A stretch of 64,000 bases of DNA from Agrypnia vestita (GCA_016648135.1 JADDOH010002651.1:1-64000), one strand, 5' to 3'. Counted from the first letter of the stretch, positions 24,033 through 37,016 are shown. Made by a program: numbers and translations. The notes: generated by a model from the sequence alone, not told the origin.

Positions 24033-26446
24033 AACGTGTGGTGAAATCTACCATTCATCAGTACCACAGAGGATTATACCGCTACAGCGTGTAACAGCTA
24101 AGAGTTACATTTATATTATCTATTGCGGTTAATTATTTCACTATCGAAATGTATTTATTTTTGGAAGATTTGAGATCGAAATAATTCTGTGTAAATAATA
24201 TCACGATTGCTTGAGTGATATTGGTTCAAATTGTACTAGAGTGTCTTCCGAACGAATTTAGTTTGATACATGTGAATTTTCATACTATTTGTACTAACAA
24301 TTGATTATACGGAGTTCTATAGGAAGTGCTTAGTAGCATTATAGTAATTATTAACGTGTTATGTATTGCGCAATCACTACACCCGGTCTACAGCTAACTC
24401 TTTATGATTTGAGTACCTAGTAATATTCGGCTAAACTAGTAGCTTCAGAACGACGAGTAAAAGAGAGAATAGGGAGATCTAACTAAAGATTGGGGATATC
24501 TGGTTTGTGATGGCCTAGCTGGATGGGGGGGAAGATGATTGCTGGCACTTGGGCATGAAACCCGCACAAGCCCCTGTAGGGTCTCTGAAAGACGAGGCCC
24601 TCCTTGTTGCTCGGGATCGTCAATAAACCGACCTCTTAACCTCAGCCGGCGCAAAACCACATTACCAACAAAATGTTCCTTTTGTTTCTGGAAGGATTTC
24701 CATGCTTGAATGCTATAACACCTTGGTAGAAAACGTTTACCTAAATTGCACCTTCTGTGAGAAAGACAGAAGCAGACACAGTATAAAAATCATTAATTCA
24801 TAAGGAATAGTTAGGATAATGTAAATATGTTACTAACACTCTAAAATTTGATCATATTAAATATTACGAGATGCAGAGGCTAATGTCATCAAGTCGTACC
24901 AAAGGAGTACATGATACCTCGAACATAACCTAAAAGAAGGCGCCACAAGATAACACTTATCATCAGAAACTCGTACCAAAAGAGTACGTACATCTCAATT
25001 ATAGGCATAAAAGAAAGGCGTCACAGGATCGCATCTCGTAAAGAAGAGATAAGTTCTCGCATGCATTAAGTTCCAAAGTAGGAACAAGGGGGGTCATTTA
25101 GTCACTTAGAAAGTTGACCACAGGGTCTAGGCGGGCGCGGAGCCTTGGCCCCTCCCAGCAGAGATGCTGGGGTATGTATGTAAAAATTTAGCATTCAAAT
25201 AATGCTTTTATTTCATATAAACTCACGGGCTGTTACAGAATTCCTCCGAACAAACTATCCTGAGACCTAGTATATTTATTTAAAAAGAAGTTTCACTTCT
25301 AAATGTTGTATTTCGTAGATAGCAAATATATGTATTATTTTCCCACGGAATTAATATGAACAGGTTCATGCACGTCAAAGACGAAACCCTTCAAGGTAGG
25401 AACATGCTAATATAAAGTGTTTATATTTATTAATTTCAGTGTTATTTAATATGTGTGTTTTTTTTTATGTCGTTCGAGAACAATTTTACTGGGCTGTCTT
25501 CAAATGGAGATTTTTAATTTCCTAAAGACGAATTCTATTTGGTGAACGCATTTTTGTCGTAACAAAAATGTAAAGATTGTTAGGCTCGTTTGATGTTTAT
25601 ATTACGTGTTATATGCAATCGTTTCGTAGTCACTATGAACACAACGGGGTCCTTCATCCACTAGACGATTCACGTGCGAAATCAACGACGTATTACGTGT
25701 AGTATAGTTTATGTATAGATTATATTAATCGAGGTTTAGTTATTACATTTATTATTTCCAGTAGGGTTTTTGTAGGTTGATATCTCGGTATCGGTGCCAG
25801 GTTCCATTTAGAGGCGAAAATAGTTCATAATTATAGACATCAGCAGTTGGTATTTTTGTCGAACAAGAGATAGCATTTTAAGAAATATAATTGTATTATG
25901 TTTTGATCCACCCATACAGGTTAGTATAACAATAGTTATTTAGTTTATACACTTAGTAAATGCAAAGGGTACTAGGTATTATAAAAATTAAATTTCGAAT
26001 GAGAACCAACAGAGATGTTAGGAATATTATGTTAGGAAATATTTCTTGTTAATATTCGTTTCAGAATAATATTTTATGAGAGTAGTAGTCAATATTCCAT
26101 TCAAGAGCGTTTTTAGTTAATATCTTTATAGATAATATTCAACAGAAAATCAGACATTAGTTAATATGTTTAGTTAAAATTGCCTTCAACAGCAAAAATA
26201 TCGCATGCTAGAAATATTTTGAGTTTATCTATTGTAAAGTTAGTAATGTACAGAAACATTATTTCATAGAAGAATATTTTATTATAATGAACTATATTTC
26301 ACATTATTGTATTTGATCCAGGCTTTCTTCAGCCTTCACCAATCCGCCTGCAGCGTATTATCGCACTAACATTATAAGAAAATGATTTATATTGTACCTA
26401 TTACAATTAAATCAATTATAATATTAATTTAAAATCGCGACTTTTG

Positions 26447-26860
26447 GTGGGACCCCCCATAACCATCACACGTGGTGAAGAAGTCAGGTTAATCCGTTGT
26501 TTGTAATAACGGAATGCAAACAAAAACGATATTCTGTTCTTCTTGTTCTTATGGGTCATCTCCTATCGGAGGTCGGCGATCATTCTGGCGATTACCATTT
26601 TATTTACCGCCACACAGAACAAATGTACACTTGTCCCTGGCCCTCAAGTTACGCAGCCGTGGATGCCTTCCAACGCTTCTTTTATCCCTTATTTTCTCCG
26701 GGATGATAAGTTGGTTTGGACTATATTTTGGTCCTCTCATAATTGGTCCGAGAACTCTAGCTTTCTTATTTTGATAGTTTGCGGAACTTCTCAGTCTTTT
26801 TCCATACGCCGGAGGACTTCTTCATTCATCACTCTATCCACCCAGGAAACTAACTGAATA
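26447..26860 (-). pseudogene. RTE-like LINE, C-terminal fragment
   Basis: Minus strand 26850 to about 26530 reads SWVDRVMNEEVLRRMEKD, then QTIKIRKLEF, and finally AVNKMVIARMIADLR, with stops and a frameshift between. This block order is typical of the region after the reverse transcriptase in insect RTE-related LINEs. The RT itself is absent: a 5'-truncated, dead copy. Plus-strand frames of 69-104 codons here are antisense shadows. Confidence 0.7.
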
Positions 26861-27950
26861 TTCTAACTAGATATTCTCTAAATAAAGTTAATTAAATTTT
26901 TGTAAATATACAAAATTAAAAATATATCATAATTTATAAAAATAAAATGAATACAAAACGAATCCAAAATAGTAGTATGAGATACATTTTCACAAACTAA
27001 TGAAAACAATTATTAATAATTTGCTACTTAGGTTATTTTTTAAAAGGGACAATTGAAAATAATTTGATTTTCTGTATTCCTAAATAAATATTAAACTTCG
27101 GCACAAGATAAAGGAAATAACACTCAGTCACATGAAAAAAAATGTAGTGCGTTATATTATTTATTTTTTTCGATTTAATGTCGATTACTTAAAGTATAGA
27201 CGGTAAACAGAACAGCATTAATGGTACAATTATGGAAGTCATTATTTAATATAATCGAGACCGGTTAGTTTCCGCGCCGCATCTCCGAGATTTCCTTAGC
27301 AGTAAAAGTATGGATATTCTAAATAATGGAGCGAAATCATATTTTCATCGCTGTTTTAGCAGAACCATAAGTGACGAGTTTATGCTTACGTGACACGTTT
27401 ATGACGTTCTACGGCATATTCCATAAAAATTACAGGATACACGAGGAACTATAGCGAATACCCGAGGCGGGTATAACAAACATATATGACACAATTGGTA
27501 ATCAAGCCTACTGCTTGAAGCCTGCTTTGCGTGTTATGGCTCAGTAATGTACGTAAAATATTTAAGGGTTATTGCGAAATATACGTTCCCGCGCGCGTCG
27601 GAAACCGCCAAGTCGAGTTGTTTGTACGTTTGCGGATATTACAGCGAGGCTGAATTTTGAGAATTCGGTGTATTGTAGTTTGTGCAACCAGAGAATTGTT
27701 TGTACGATATATGTACATACGTAAGTAGACATTAAAAATAAATATTGTCTAGTTCTCTCCCAGTGCCTACGCTGTGAGAATTTAACAAATATGCCTAATC
27801 TTCCTAATAGATCGAATGTTTTGGGATTCAAGAGGAAAGCAATTTCAAACAAATATTGCAACGAGTTTGAATTGATTTAAATGTTTCAATAACTCACACA
27901 GTTCTTTCTTTCTCCAAGACGAAACAAGCTATTTATTAGTACTAAAAAAA
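26861..27950. other. Non-coding stretch
   Basis: AT-rich with a mixed-composition part at 27250-27860. A 99-codon minus frame at 27562-27861 has no recognisable motif. Confidence 0.4.
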
Positions 27951-28262
27951 CTAACCATAAAAACCAAATTTTTATTATACTCCCTTTCTCATTTACTAGT
28001 GGAAATAGATTTGACGCTTAACCTACGCGTTGGGCTCGAGTCGGGCGACGCTACGAAAGTGACTAATAAAAAATTTCGATAAATCCAAAATTATACTATA
28101 ATTATTAATTTTTTAAACGAAAATTTTTAGATTATTTTAATCATCGCTACGAGTCTTCCTGCAAAGTTTCAGTTCGATTGGATCACGGGAAAAGGGTTAA
28201 AAATCGATCCAAAGTTTTTTCGACAGACAAGCAAGCAGACGCTACGAGTTAAAAGAAAGGGA
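27951..28262 (+). mobile_element. Dispersed repeat, same family as the nested insert of copy 1
   Basis: Begins CTAACCATAAAAACCAAA and ends GTTAAAAGAAAGGGA, the reverse complement of 10856-11279 with internal deletions. The ACTCCCTTTCT and AGAAAGGGAGT motifs near the two ends are inverted relative to each other. Flanked on the left by CTAAAAAAA and on the right by GTAAAAAA. Confidence 0.75.
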
Positions 28263-28270
28263 GTAAAAAA

Positions 28271-28466
28271 CTAACCCATAAAAACCAAGTTTTTGTTTTA
28301 CTCCCTTTCTTTGTAAATTAAGTTTACCATCATGTAATTAAATAATTGATTGATTAAAAATGAAATATGTCTAGAAAAATATCTATGTCAAAAATCTCTA
28401 AAAATATCTCTATCTCTATTTGAAAGACAAGAAGACAAGCAGACGCCACGAGTTAATATAAAGGGA
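28271..28466 (+). mobile_element. Second, head-to-tail copy of the same repeat, internally deleted
   Basis: Starts CTAACCCATAAAAACCAAG directly after the GTAAAAAA that ends the previous copy. It ends with CAGACGCCACGAGTTA...AAAGGGA followed again by GTAAAAA. The middle is lost or unrecognisable. Confidence 0.65.
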
Positions 28467-31400
28467 GTAAAAATGGATATTTACGTCTGTACAAAAATAT
28501 CAGTTAGAACAATTTAAATTTAAAATAATGTTATCACAACCTTTTCTTTTACTTTTAGGATTTCAGCATTGTAACGTTGACAAATTTTGTGATATTTTGA
28601 TCAACCTTAGAAATTTTATATTCAAATGTCATTAACATATTTGTGGGGTATTAAAGCAAAGGTAGCAATGTCCAAAAAATTTGAATGGAGTTATTTAGGA
28701 TTATTAATTTGTAATTTATCTACTGAACTCGAGATTTTATAGGAAATAAAGCCTGTAAATTGATAAGAAACATGATTTTGGAAGGGATAGATACATATAA
28801 TCTAGAACTCATTACATTTTAAATTAGTACTCCTCGATTTAGGCGTTCAAAACAGATTTTATTTTTTTTAATATTGCTGCCTTTGCTTTTATAGCCCACA
28901 TACTGTAGTAGAAATACGATAAGAATTACATTTTGAGGTGTCAGTTGATAATTGTTTAGCTTCGTCCCGATTATTTTACTAGACTCTTAAAATTTAAAAA
29001 TTCCTAAAAATAAAGTAAAGCACGTCAATAATAAACTTAACAGTATTTTTTGACTTTAAAAATTATCAAACGTTATTTTCATATGACAATATTTTACTCG
29101 CTTCTAAAATTACCGAAAAAGATATCTCGAATAAAGATTATGGCCCCCTGCTCTTATATGATTCTTAAATTATCGTAAATTTATCGCAAAGTAACCACAG
29201 CGATTTAATTATATGATAACGCAAATCACCCCTTCTTGCGTCGAGAGAACCTAGTCAAAAAGCAATCATCCCCATGGTGGCAAAAAGTTAATCCGGGCAA
29301 AAACTATATGTACCTACTTGAAAAAATACACAAGTTTCGAACAAGCACGCGCGCATACATACAGGCGTGGGCCAATACACACGCAATCAGTGATTAAGTC
29401 CAGGGTTTGTTCCAGAAATGTCTCTCTGCCACTGATCCCGCACAATTCCAAGGTACCCATTCCAGCATCCAGATGACGGCCTTTGTGTACGTATCGTATA
29501 ACGTAATATATACGTTACGCTTGATAAGGGTTTTATGAGATCAGTGTACGCGCGAGGCTAAGGACAGATTTTTTAACGATTTGAACTTTGGATTTTTCTT
29601 GTTGAAGGCAAACCTTCTCACGCTATGCAGAATTTAACGAATATTGAACCTAATGGCTGAAAAAACTTGGCGATAATTGCGTCATTTATCTTGCCAATTT
29701 TGATGCATCTGACTAGCGTTCTAGTCTAATTCTCAGTTCTAAGTTTGAATAGATTGAGAATATTTTAGTTCAGAAATAAAATAAATAATTCAAGTTTTTC
29801 TTAGGACTAGAATTATTTATTAACATTAATTTTTTTTGTTATGTTACATGCAGGTATATTTAGCAAGGGCATTAACGACATTTTTAATATCCGTCAAGTG
29901 TGTAGGTAAAAGCCCGCTGACGAGACTGCATTACGTTGTTATAAGAATATTATTTGAAAATATGTTTTTATTTATAGGCAATTGTGCGTAAACAAATACT
30001 AATTCTATTCACCCGAAGTCAAATTCTAAATTCGTTTTGATTATTACTTTATAGACGGCTCCAGGTATGCTCACACATTGATATAAAAATATATATTATT
30101 AATTGAATTTCTTTTCTTTGGTATTTTTTATTTTGCTCTGAATAAAATTAGCAAGTGTCATAAATTTTTCATTTAAATGCTGACTTCGTTCCAAAGAGTG
30201 AACATTTTTATTGAGTTGTAAACTGCAAAACAGCGAACGTGCAGAAAGACCGCGCCTTATTTGTAGGGAAAGAATAATTTCGTAAAGAAAACGGTGAATT
30301 CCTCATTAAACTAGCAAGTATTAGGATCTGATAACGGCATTCTTCACCCGGGATTTGCCTTTATCAACTCTAATCCCGAGTGTCTGCAACGCTCTGTCGT
30401 ACGTGACGACCCCTTCCGTCAAAATTCCACCCCTCTAACAAATGCTACCCCCGCTTCCCGGTGCAGCCTCGTCTCCCGGGCACATCCCGAGATAATTTGT
30501 TCATATAATTTCCCATGCTTAGCTCTCTGTAATGAAGTTTATACGCCGACACGACACTCAACTCTGTCTCTCACCCGTGGGGTACACAGATACGCGCGAT
30601 TAATGAAACCAAATGGAAAATTTCTGTTTTTTCGTCACGGTTTCTACCTTTCTGGAAGAAGAAACTCAGATTAAATGACTGTGAAACGTGGAGTCTCCTT
30701 GTATATCTTGGAATGGCTTCAAATTAATAAAAGAAAACTTATTCATTTTATAGAAAAATTTAAACATAAAAGTAGTATAATAACTGTACACTACAGTATT
30801 CAACCGTAAAACAAGCATTTGTAGTATTTTGCTATGAATCAACTTAAGAATATGTAACTCGATATATTTTAAAATGGTTATTTCAGGATCAAGAATAATT
30901 ATTATCTGTGAACTTTTATTAAACTCATTATTTTTATATTTACTAGCACAAAAATGCAGTATTATCGTTTCTGCTGTTTACTATGCGCGGATAAGGCAGT
31001 GTGTTAGTAACTAAATTAATATGAAGCTGTTCTACAGATACTGGTAATCAGGATGTCTGATATAGGCATTCACGGAGAGTGAACTTATGATGTTATTACA
31101 TATTGGCAAATCGAAATGATGACGATCGTTAAAAATGCATGAAAGTGGGTCATATTGAGTGATATAGTAAATAAATTAAGAGTGACTGTAGATCTATTTG
31201 TTAAATAGTCAATAGAATTGAGAAAAAATCGCTAGGATTATTTGGGAATGTGAAATTAGTGATGAAATGATGGTAAAAAAATGAGGTAAGTTTTGAAGGT
31301 AACAGGAATAGGAGACGTCGCAAAATAATGAAAAGTACAATCAGAGTACATATAATGTAAAGGTCCTAATGGTCCTAAAAGAAGCCTTAATGGAGAAAAA

Positions 31401-33170
31401 TCATGGCCAACATTTAATTTAAAATTATGTTTAGTTTGGGTTATACAAATTACTACTTGCATATTGAAATATTTAGAAAATTATTACATTTGAAATAATA
31501 AGGAAATTCTAGATATCACACGCTACTGTAACTCTAAGCTAATTGTTATTAACTGCTCCAGAATTATTTAGATAATTTTATTAAATTAACTTATTATATT
31601 ACTATGTAAGACTAAATTTTGCATCTGCCTTTTCTCACGTTCGAAATTTCTTTTAGAAAGCAGCACTATGCAGTACTGAAGAATGATAAAGATATTCAAC
31701 AATTTTTAACTTTTATCTTGAAATTCATCTTAACAGTTGTAAAAGAGTAAGATAAGTAATTCAAAGTTATTTTAAAATAAAAATAAAATATTATATTTAC
31801 TAGAATGTATATTTTTATTTTTGTAGTGTTATTTTAAGATATTCATTTTATAGAATAATAAACTCGCCCAATACTGGAGAAGGTACATAATTATTGAAAG
31901 TAATAAAGTATTAGATTATTTTTATTGGCAGCTTGATAAGAAAGAGAAGGAATGATGAAATTTATACAATTCTCGATGCGTATTAAGAGTTATGAGAACC
32001 AAGCAACCTTCCTTTTGATCTGAAGTACGGTGAATTGTGCCACTCCTACGATGAAGTAAAAGCTTTGATTACTCAACCGAACCGCACGATCTCCTTTCAA
32101 GAGCATTTGAAAAGAATGGATTCTTTCTGATTTTTTTTCATTTCTCGGTTTTCACGATAACCCTGATTTTCAGGTCGTTACGTTCTCATTATTATTTTTT
32201 GTGGCTTAAAGGGTTCATTGGGATGAATGCAATTCTCATTTCGGCAGCGGAGATTTGCGATTCTTTAAAAACAGTAATCATTAAAATATATTTTTTTATA
32301 ATAAATATATACTTGTTATCTTTAAATATAAAACTCCAAATGTCTATTCTTTATAAAATTCTACCCCTTATGATAAACCAAATTTCGTAAACTTACTCTT
32401 TAGAATCCTGCGCAAAACATAAGTACCGCCTGATATAAACGTGTTTTATTTTGCGTGTCATACATCAACAATTTTGCAAAGAATCTCTTTAATACCCTGG
32501 GCAAAAAACTCTATTTCCATGTCTACTTCACCTTAGTGAACCTTTGTTTACTTAAATATACATACGTATTAAACTATATTGAATACGATCCGTCTCAATT
32601 ATTGTACTATTATTGTTTAGGACCCTGAAAAAAACCTAGTCACCCTACTCACTCCCTCGCCACATGATATATCACTCTGCCCCTGTCTCTACCAAATTTT
32701 GAATACATCATTAGTATTTAGGGCCAGCGCAAAGCAAAAGCACCACCTTCCTTGTAAACTACCATCTTAAATTATGTTATGAAGAGTTAGTATTAAATAT
32801 ATATAACAATAATATCTGTTCTGATTATTTTAAGGTCTTTAATGTACAAAATGCACATTCAGGGACAGTTAGCTATTTAATCAGGTGTTGGGTAGTTTAT
32901 AGAAGCTGGATATAATAATAAATAAACAACAGTGCTGGTACCTACCTGCCAACCTTTATACATAAAATTGTCAATTCGATTACTTAATCGATTGCAAAAT
33001 TAGTTGATTATTACGCGTGTACCCGAATGAGATTTGTCTCAGGGAGTCAGTTAAGAACACTTAATTAAACGATAGTACTGAGTTATGTACGAATCGATTT
33101 CTGGCTTAATTGATTTTTATGTTTTTACACTTTTATGACACATTGCAATAATAATACTACCATCATTGAA
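28467..33170. other. Long stretch without recognised genes
   Basis: AT-rich overall. Mixed-composition segments at 29220-29640 and 30330-30620 contain no supportable exon and no repeat shared within the window. Only short, motif-free frames are present. Confidence 0.4.
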
Positions 33171-33396
33171 CCTAACAAAATATAGAGAGAATTTTCCCAG
33201 TTTAACATGTGTTTAATTAAGACTATTATTTATATTTTATTCGATAATTTTTACTTTTAGTGTATACAAGCATTAACAAACCTAACCAAACCTCTCAAAG
33301 TATCGAGAAAAATTTTCCAGTTTAATACATGTTTTTTAAAGAAAATTATTTGTATTATTTTCCAAAATTTTTACTTTAAGTGTGAACAAGCATTTA
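33171..33396 (+). repeat. Diverged tandem duplication, about 110-bp period
   Basis: Unit 1 at 33171-33280 and unit 2 at 33281-33396 both begin CCTAACMAAA and share the blocks GAATTTTCCCAGTTTAA-like and TTTTTACTTTWAGTGT, with scattered substitutions. Confidence 0.65.
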
Positions 33397-33440
33397 CATT
33401 TCACTTTGTGAATACATACATGTATTCACAAAGTGAAATG
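33397..33440. repeat. Perfect 20-bp hairpin
   Basis: Arms 33397-33416 and 33421-33440 are perfect inverted copies (CATTTCACTTTGTGAATACA) with a 4-nt loop. It follows the tandem duplication directly. Confidence 0.85.
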
Positions 33441-33555
33441 ATTGCCTCAGCACGAACATAGTCCAGTGAGAATGACATAATTCATATGTGTATAATATAT
33501 TGTATTTTGTGTGTTTTATTAAAAGTGCGTTGAATTAGAAGCATTATTGCGTGCA

Positions 33556-33640
33556 TTGTGCGGCTCTTACCCAGTGGGCATAACAGCTGCTTTTCAAATC
33601 GAGGATTCCGGGTTCAATTCCCGGTGAAGTCACAATAAAT
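33556..33640 (+). mobile_element. tRNA-derived SINE (third type)
   Basis: A-box-like TTACCCAGTGGGCATAA and a perfect B-box GGTTCAATTCC (about 33611-33621), followed by CACAATAAAT. The arms do not fold into a canonical tRNA with a matching acceptor stem. Confidence 0.65.
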
Positions 33641-33879
33641 CTATATGATTCACTAAAGTTTGGCTGTTTTTATGTAATAACGTCAGTAATTGGGTCTGTT
33701 GAAATGTTTAAAAAATAAAAATATACGTCGTTTAAAATAACGTAACCGATTCCGATTTTTATTGATAAATTATTATGACGAGAATTATCATCCATGAACA
33801 CGCATACTAGAGCGCCAAATATCACATTTTATATGACTTGATATTTCTACGCTCACTCACTATTCGGTATGTATAACAT

Positions 33880-34095
33880 AGTGATGATCGAGATAGATAC
33901 AGTTTGGATAAATTCAGAAAATAATAATATTAAAAAAATAAGTAGGAGCATCAAAAAATCTATTCTTTCTATTTGAATTGTTTAAAAATAAAATCATGTT
34001 ATATTTCTTCTCGGAATTTCACACATTGCAAGATACTGACAAATATCAAATATTCAGGTATACATATTTTATTCCTAAGATATTTAGTATATGAT
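33880..34095 (+). repeat. Long promoter-bearing repeat, 5' fragment (copy 4)
   Basis: Matches only the first 215 bp or so of copies 1-3 (GTGATGATCGAGATAGATAC onward) and stops before the promoter. Confidence 0.75.
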
Positions 34096-34890
34096 AGATA
34101 AAGGAAATATTAAAATATGTAGGCCTGTTTTGTTTTCATTCCCGTAATTTCGAATAAATCACGCGTGTTTTATTTCCGAGGTTTCGGTAGGATATAAATA
34201 GTCAGGAAATCGGTCGAATGCTTCAAACGTACAAAACTACTCAACAGAGGGGAGAAATTTCTGCCAATAGGAATCATCTGTTCATTACGGATGAATGATC
34301 AGCGAGCGAGATGGCCCAATGAGGGGGCTTTGGTAGTAGGATGGCTCGGTGCCTGGTACGGGTTGACTCGAAAGTGAAGAAAGATGATGGAAATGAATTA
34401 ACCGATGGTGTAGTGAATGGGACCCACCACTTTCCCAGGGCCGTTCTATGAGCCGACGGCTCACCAGGTTGACATTTTTATCTTATTAAAGCCATCCCCG
34501 TACGGCGACGTGTACAGGGCGAACGCCGGCTGCAAAAAACCCATTCAATGTCCACATCACCAAACACTCTTTATTCACAAAATCACAAAAATACACAAGC
34601 ATATATATAAAAACAAAGCATAATAAGTACAGCAGCATAAATTCCAGAAAAAAAAGCAAAAGAAATAGAATGAGTACATAAGAAATAAACAGTATATAAG
34701 CAATAGTTATATAAAAATGAGACAGTAAAGCTGCCAAACAAGAAGCTAGGGAGGAGGATCTGGTAGAAGGGACAGTGGATGTATGGGTTTTGGGTTTGGA
34801 CATACACTCCCTAAAAGGGAAGGACATATACTAAAAGATAGGCTGGTTCAGTTCTAGATGCCCACAGGATCCACAATCTTAGCAGATAAC

Positions 34891-36200
34891 TCACCCTCGG
34901 AGCAACTCCCAACGTGACATCCACGTCCGGGCCCAGGTTCGAAAGAGTCTGAGATTATTTCCTTTTTTAATGAGGTCATCGTTCCTAGGTGGACGATGCC
35001 CCACACCACACAGAGAGGTGATGTTAGGCGAGTTGGACGATGTCCAACTCGCCTAACATCACCTCTCTCGCATTAATCAGCATCGAGCACTCCCAAAGAA
35101 TGTGCCCCGGAGTCCATCTCACACGCCCGCAGGCACACTGTAACGTAACCTGTCTGGCTACCTAAGCTAAATACCTAACTATACAACTTGTAGTCTTATG
35201 AGGCGCAAGAGTCAGTTTATTTCTTATGCGCCAGTCAATAATCATTCCAAGCGCCCTGTTTGCCCTACGCCCTAGTTTGCTCCGACTCTCACAAGTCACC
35301 AGCAGCAGAGCGTCATCAGCGTAAGCGACTATTGTGCAACCACCAGGCAACGGTAGCAAAAGCAGATCGTCAAACAGAATTCACGTTCCCAGAGTTGGGC
35401 CGAGCACAGAACCCTGTGGACAGCCCATATCGATGTCTCTGGTGACACTTATCCCGCCTTAGCTCAAGGTAGCGTGTCTGCCACTTAGGTAGCTCTTCAA
35501 GATTTCTAAAAGGTACCTAGAGCAATGACTCACCTTCAGCTTTATCAGGATCATGTCCCACCATGCATTATTAAACGCTCCGGATATGTCCAGGAATATA
35601 CCCATAACGTATTTCGCGGATACATTGCCAACCCACTCCTGTGTATACAATATGGCGTGCTCCGTCGACATCCCCCTTACAAAACCAAACTGCCGGCCGC
35701 AGGCAGGCGAGAGTGCTTCCTCAAACCTGTTGCGTATCAGTCTCGAACTTCCTGAGGCCGGGAAGGAGCGTGATAGGCCGATACGCGCCTGGATCTGACC
35801 GCAGCTTGCCGTTGTTTTTAGGGATAACACACAGCTGGCCATTTTTTCAAGATGCAGGAAAAATTCTAGCACGTATGCATGCATTGAACATGCATTCCAC
35901 CTCCGGCTTGGCTATTTTTCACACGTTTTTGATTATCATCCCAGTGATCCTGTCCACACCCGGAGCCTTCATCGCACCAAGATTCCTTATGACGTTGTCA
36001 ACTTCGGCCACCGTCACCACGGGCAGATCGCTATTGTCATTCAGCATAATACCGAATGAGACCTCGACCATCGGTCGGATTTGCCTATGATGGTCTGTGT
36101 CCCACCCAGCGTCATGCCACGGAACCAGTTTGTCCAGTAGCCAGTCGTTGTTAACTCTCCAAGGAAAATCCCCGAGAGGACCCGAGCTGACCCCTTACCG
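34891..36200 (-). pseudogene. R1-like LINE ORF2: reverse transcriptase and zinc knuckle
   Basis: Across alternating frames the minus strand encodes VTVAEVDNVIRNLGAMKAPG (36018 onward), then AYRPITLLPG (RT motif 2), then QFGFVRGMSTEHAI and FLDISGAFNNAWWD (motif A, with the catalytic aspartate in LDISGAF), GCPQGSVLGPT (motif B), AYADDALLLV (motif C, catalytic DD), and IDWRIRNKLTLAPHKT. Near the end CACGRVRWTPGHILWEC supplies a C-terminal zinc knuckle, and LRLFRTWARTW follows before a stop at 34891. The enzyme would copy element RNA at nicked target DNA. At least three frameshifts and a stop between motifs B and C make it a pseudogene. Confidence 0.85.
35012..35068. repeat. Perfect 27-bp inverted duplication inside the R1-like ORF
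   Basis: Arms 35012-35038 and 35042-35068 are perfect inverted copies with a 3-nt loop. The arm sequence is part of the ORF just after the zinc knuckle, so one arm is original coding sequence and the other a duplicate of it. Confidence 0.9.
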
Positions 36201-36230
36201 TACCATAGATTGTTGTTTAATATCACATAA

Positions 36231-36670
36231 CAAAACTATGTATGAGAATCATTATGGACTCATTAATCGTTTTCATTTTAAAAATAAAATAAACAAGTCA
36301 AATAACTAAGGAAGGTATTATCGATATATAATAATCAAAGCTTTTTTCGATGGCTGAGACAAATTTACTGCAATATATTTAGAAGCTCAGATTTAATTAA
36401 AAAATAATCAATTGTTAAGCCACGAATTTGATGTGAACCATTTCGACAATTTTCACATCCATTTGAAAGGAGCTTCAATTTCTGTGGGAGAGAAAAAATG
36501 TCCAATAACTGAACCGTAAATTACCTGCAGCCGATTAGATGCCGAGGACAAACAATAATTGATTGGGCATTAGCTGGCGGGTTATTGATAACTAACTAGT
36601 GACCAGGCTATTACGTCACCCCTTACCAATATTCACTTTCAATACCGATATAATTTCGTACCTGTGTGTG
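36231..36670. other. Non-coding spacer
   Basis: AT-rich; nothing recognised. Confidence 0.5.
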
Positions 36671-37016
36671 TATACAGGGAGGGCAACAAAATTGTTTACA
36701 CACTAACATTAAGAGTTGTTATCTATGAACTTTTTGATGTCAAATCGGCAACGATGTGTAGTGTGAGTTATTTCAGAAGCTGTAGTTACATCACCAAAAG
36801 GACCGTCAAATAAAATGACGGCGATACGGTAATGGCTATGTTTAAATTTAAGAATGTTGTTAAAGTATAACGAAAATTACTTACGTAATCATTTTGAGCA
36901 AATTAGAAGTCACAAGAGACTTAAATTACTTTGATATTAATATCACAACTTTTGTACAGGCTTTTCTAATTTTGAAGTTTTTAAGTTTCGAACATTTTTG
37001 GCCCTCTCTGTATATA
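36671..37016. mobile_element. MITE, Tc1/mariner-like
   Basis: A 346-bp element with terminal inverted repeats: left TATACAGGGAGGGCAACAAA, right (reverse complement) TATACAGAGAGGGCCAAAAA, both beginning at TA as expected for a TA target duplication. No transposase is encoded; a 76-codon frame running out of it is chance. Confidence 0.65.

Larger units (their letters stand above)
23477..26446 (+). repeat. Long promoter-bearing repeat, copy 2
   Basis: Collinear with copy 1 from TGTGATAATTGAGATAGATA to TCGCGAC. It keeps the TATA-initiator pair, one minisatellite unit and AATAAA at about 24619. It lacks the nested insertion of copy 1 and so provides the empty site. It ends close to the 3' side of an RTE-type fragment. 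A 71-codon minus frame inside it is not a gene. Confidence 0.7.
34400..36230 (-). mobile_element. R1-like non-LTR retrotransposon, degenerate
   Basis: Read on the minus strand it has, in order, a linker, reverse transcriptase blocks, a C-terminal zinc knuckle and a GC-richer 3' untranslated part. Motif style (CPQGSVLGP, YADDALLLV, CACG...TPGH..WEC) is that of the R1/Jockey group common in insects. It lies outside rDNA. Frameshifts, an in-frame stop and a 27-bp inverted duplication show that it is inactive. Confidence 0.8.

Noticed and set aside
26440..26465. Primer-binding site after long-repeat copy 2 (TGGTGGGACCCC)
   Set aside because: It begins with TGG as a primer-binding site would, but copy 1 lacks it at the same position and the sequence may belong to the adjoining RTE fragment.
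34417..34827. Frames of 68, 74 and 113 codons on both strands
   Set aside because: They lie in the 3' untranslated part of the R1-like element and adjoining low-complexity sequence; the hydrophobic one reflects T-rich composition.
35641..36090. 149-codon plus-strand frame, the longest in the window
   Set aside because: Antisense to the R1-like reverse transcriptase blocks on the minus strand, which carry the recognised motifs.
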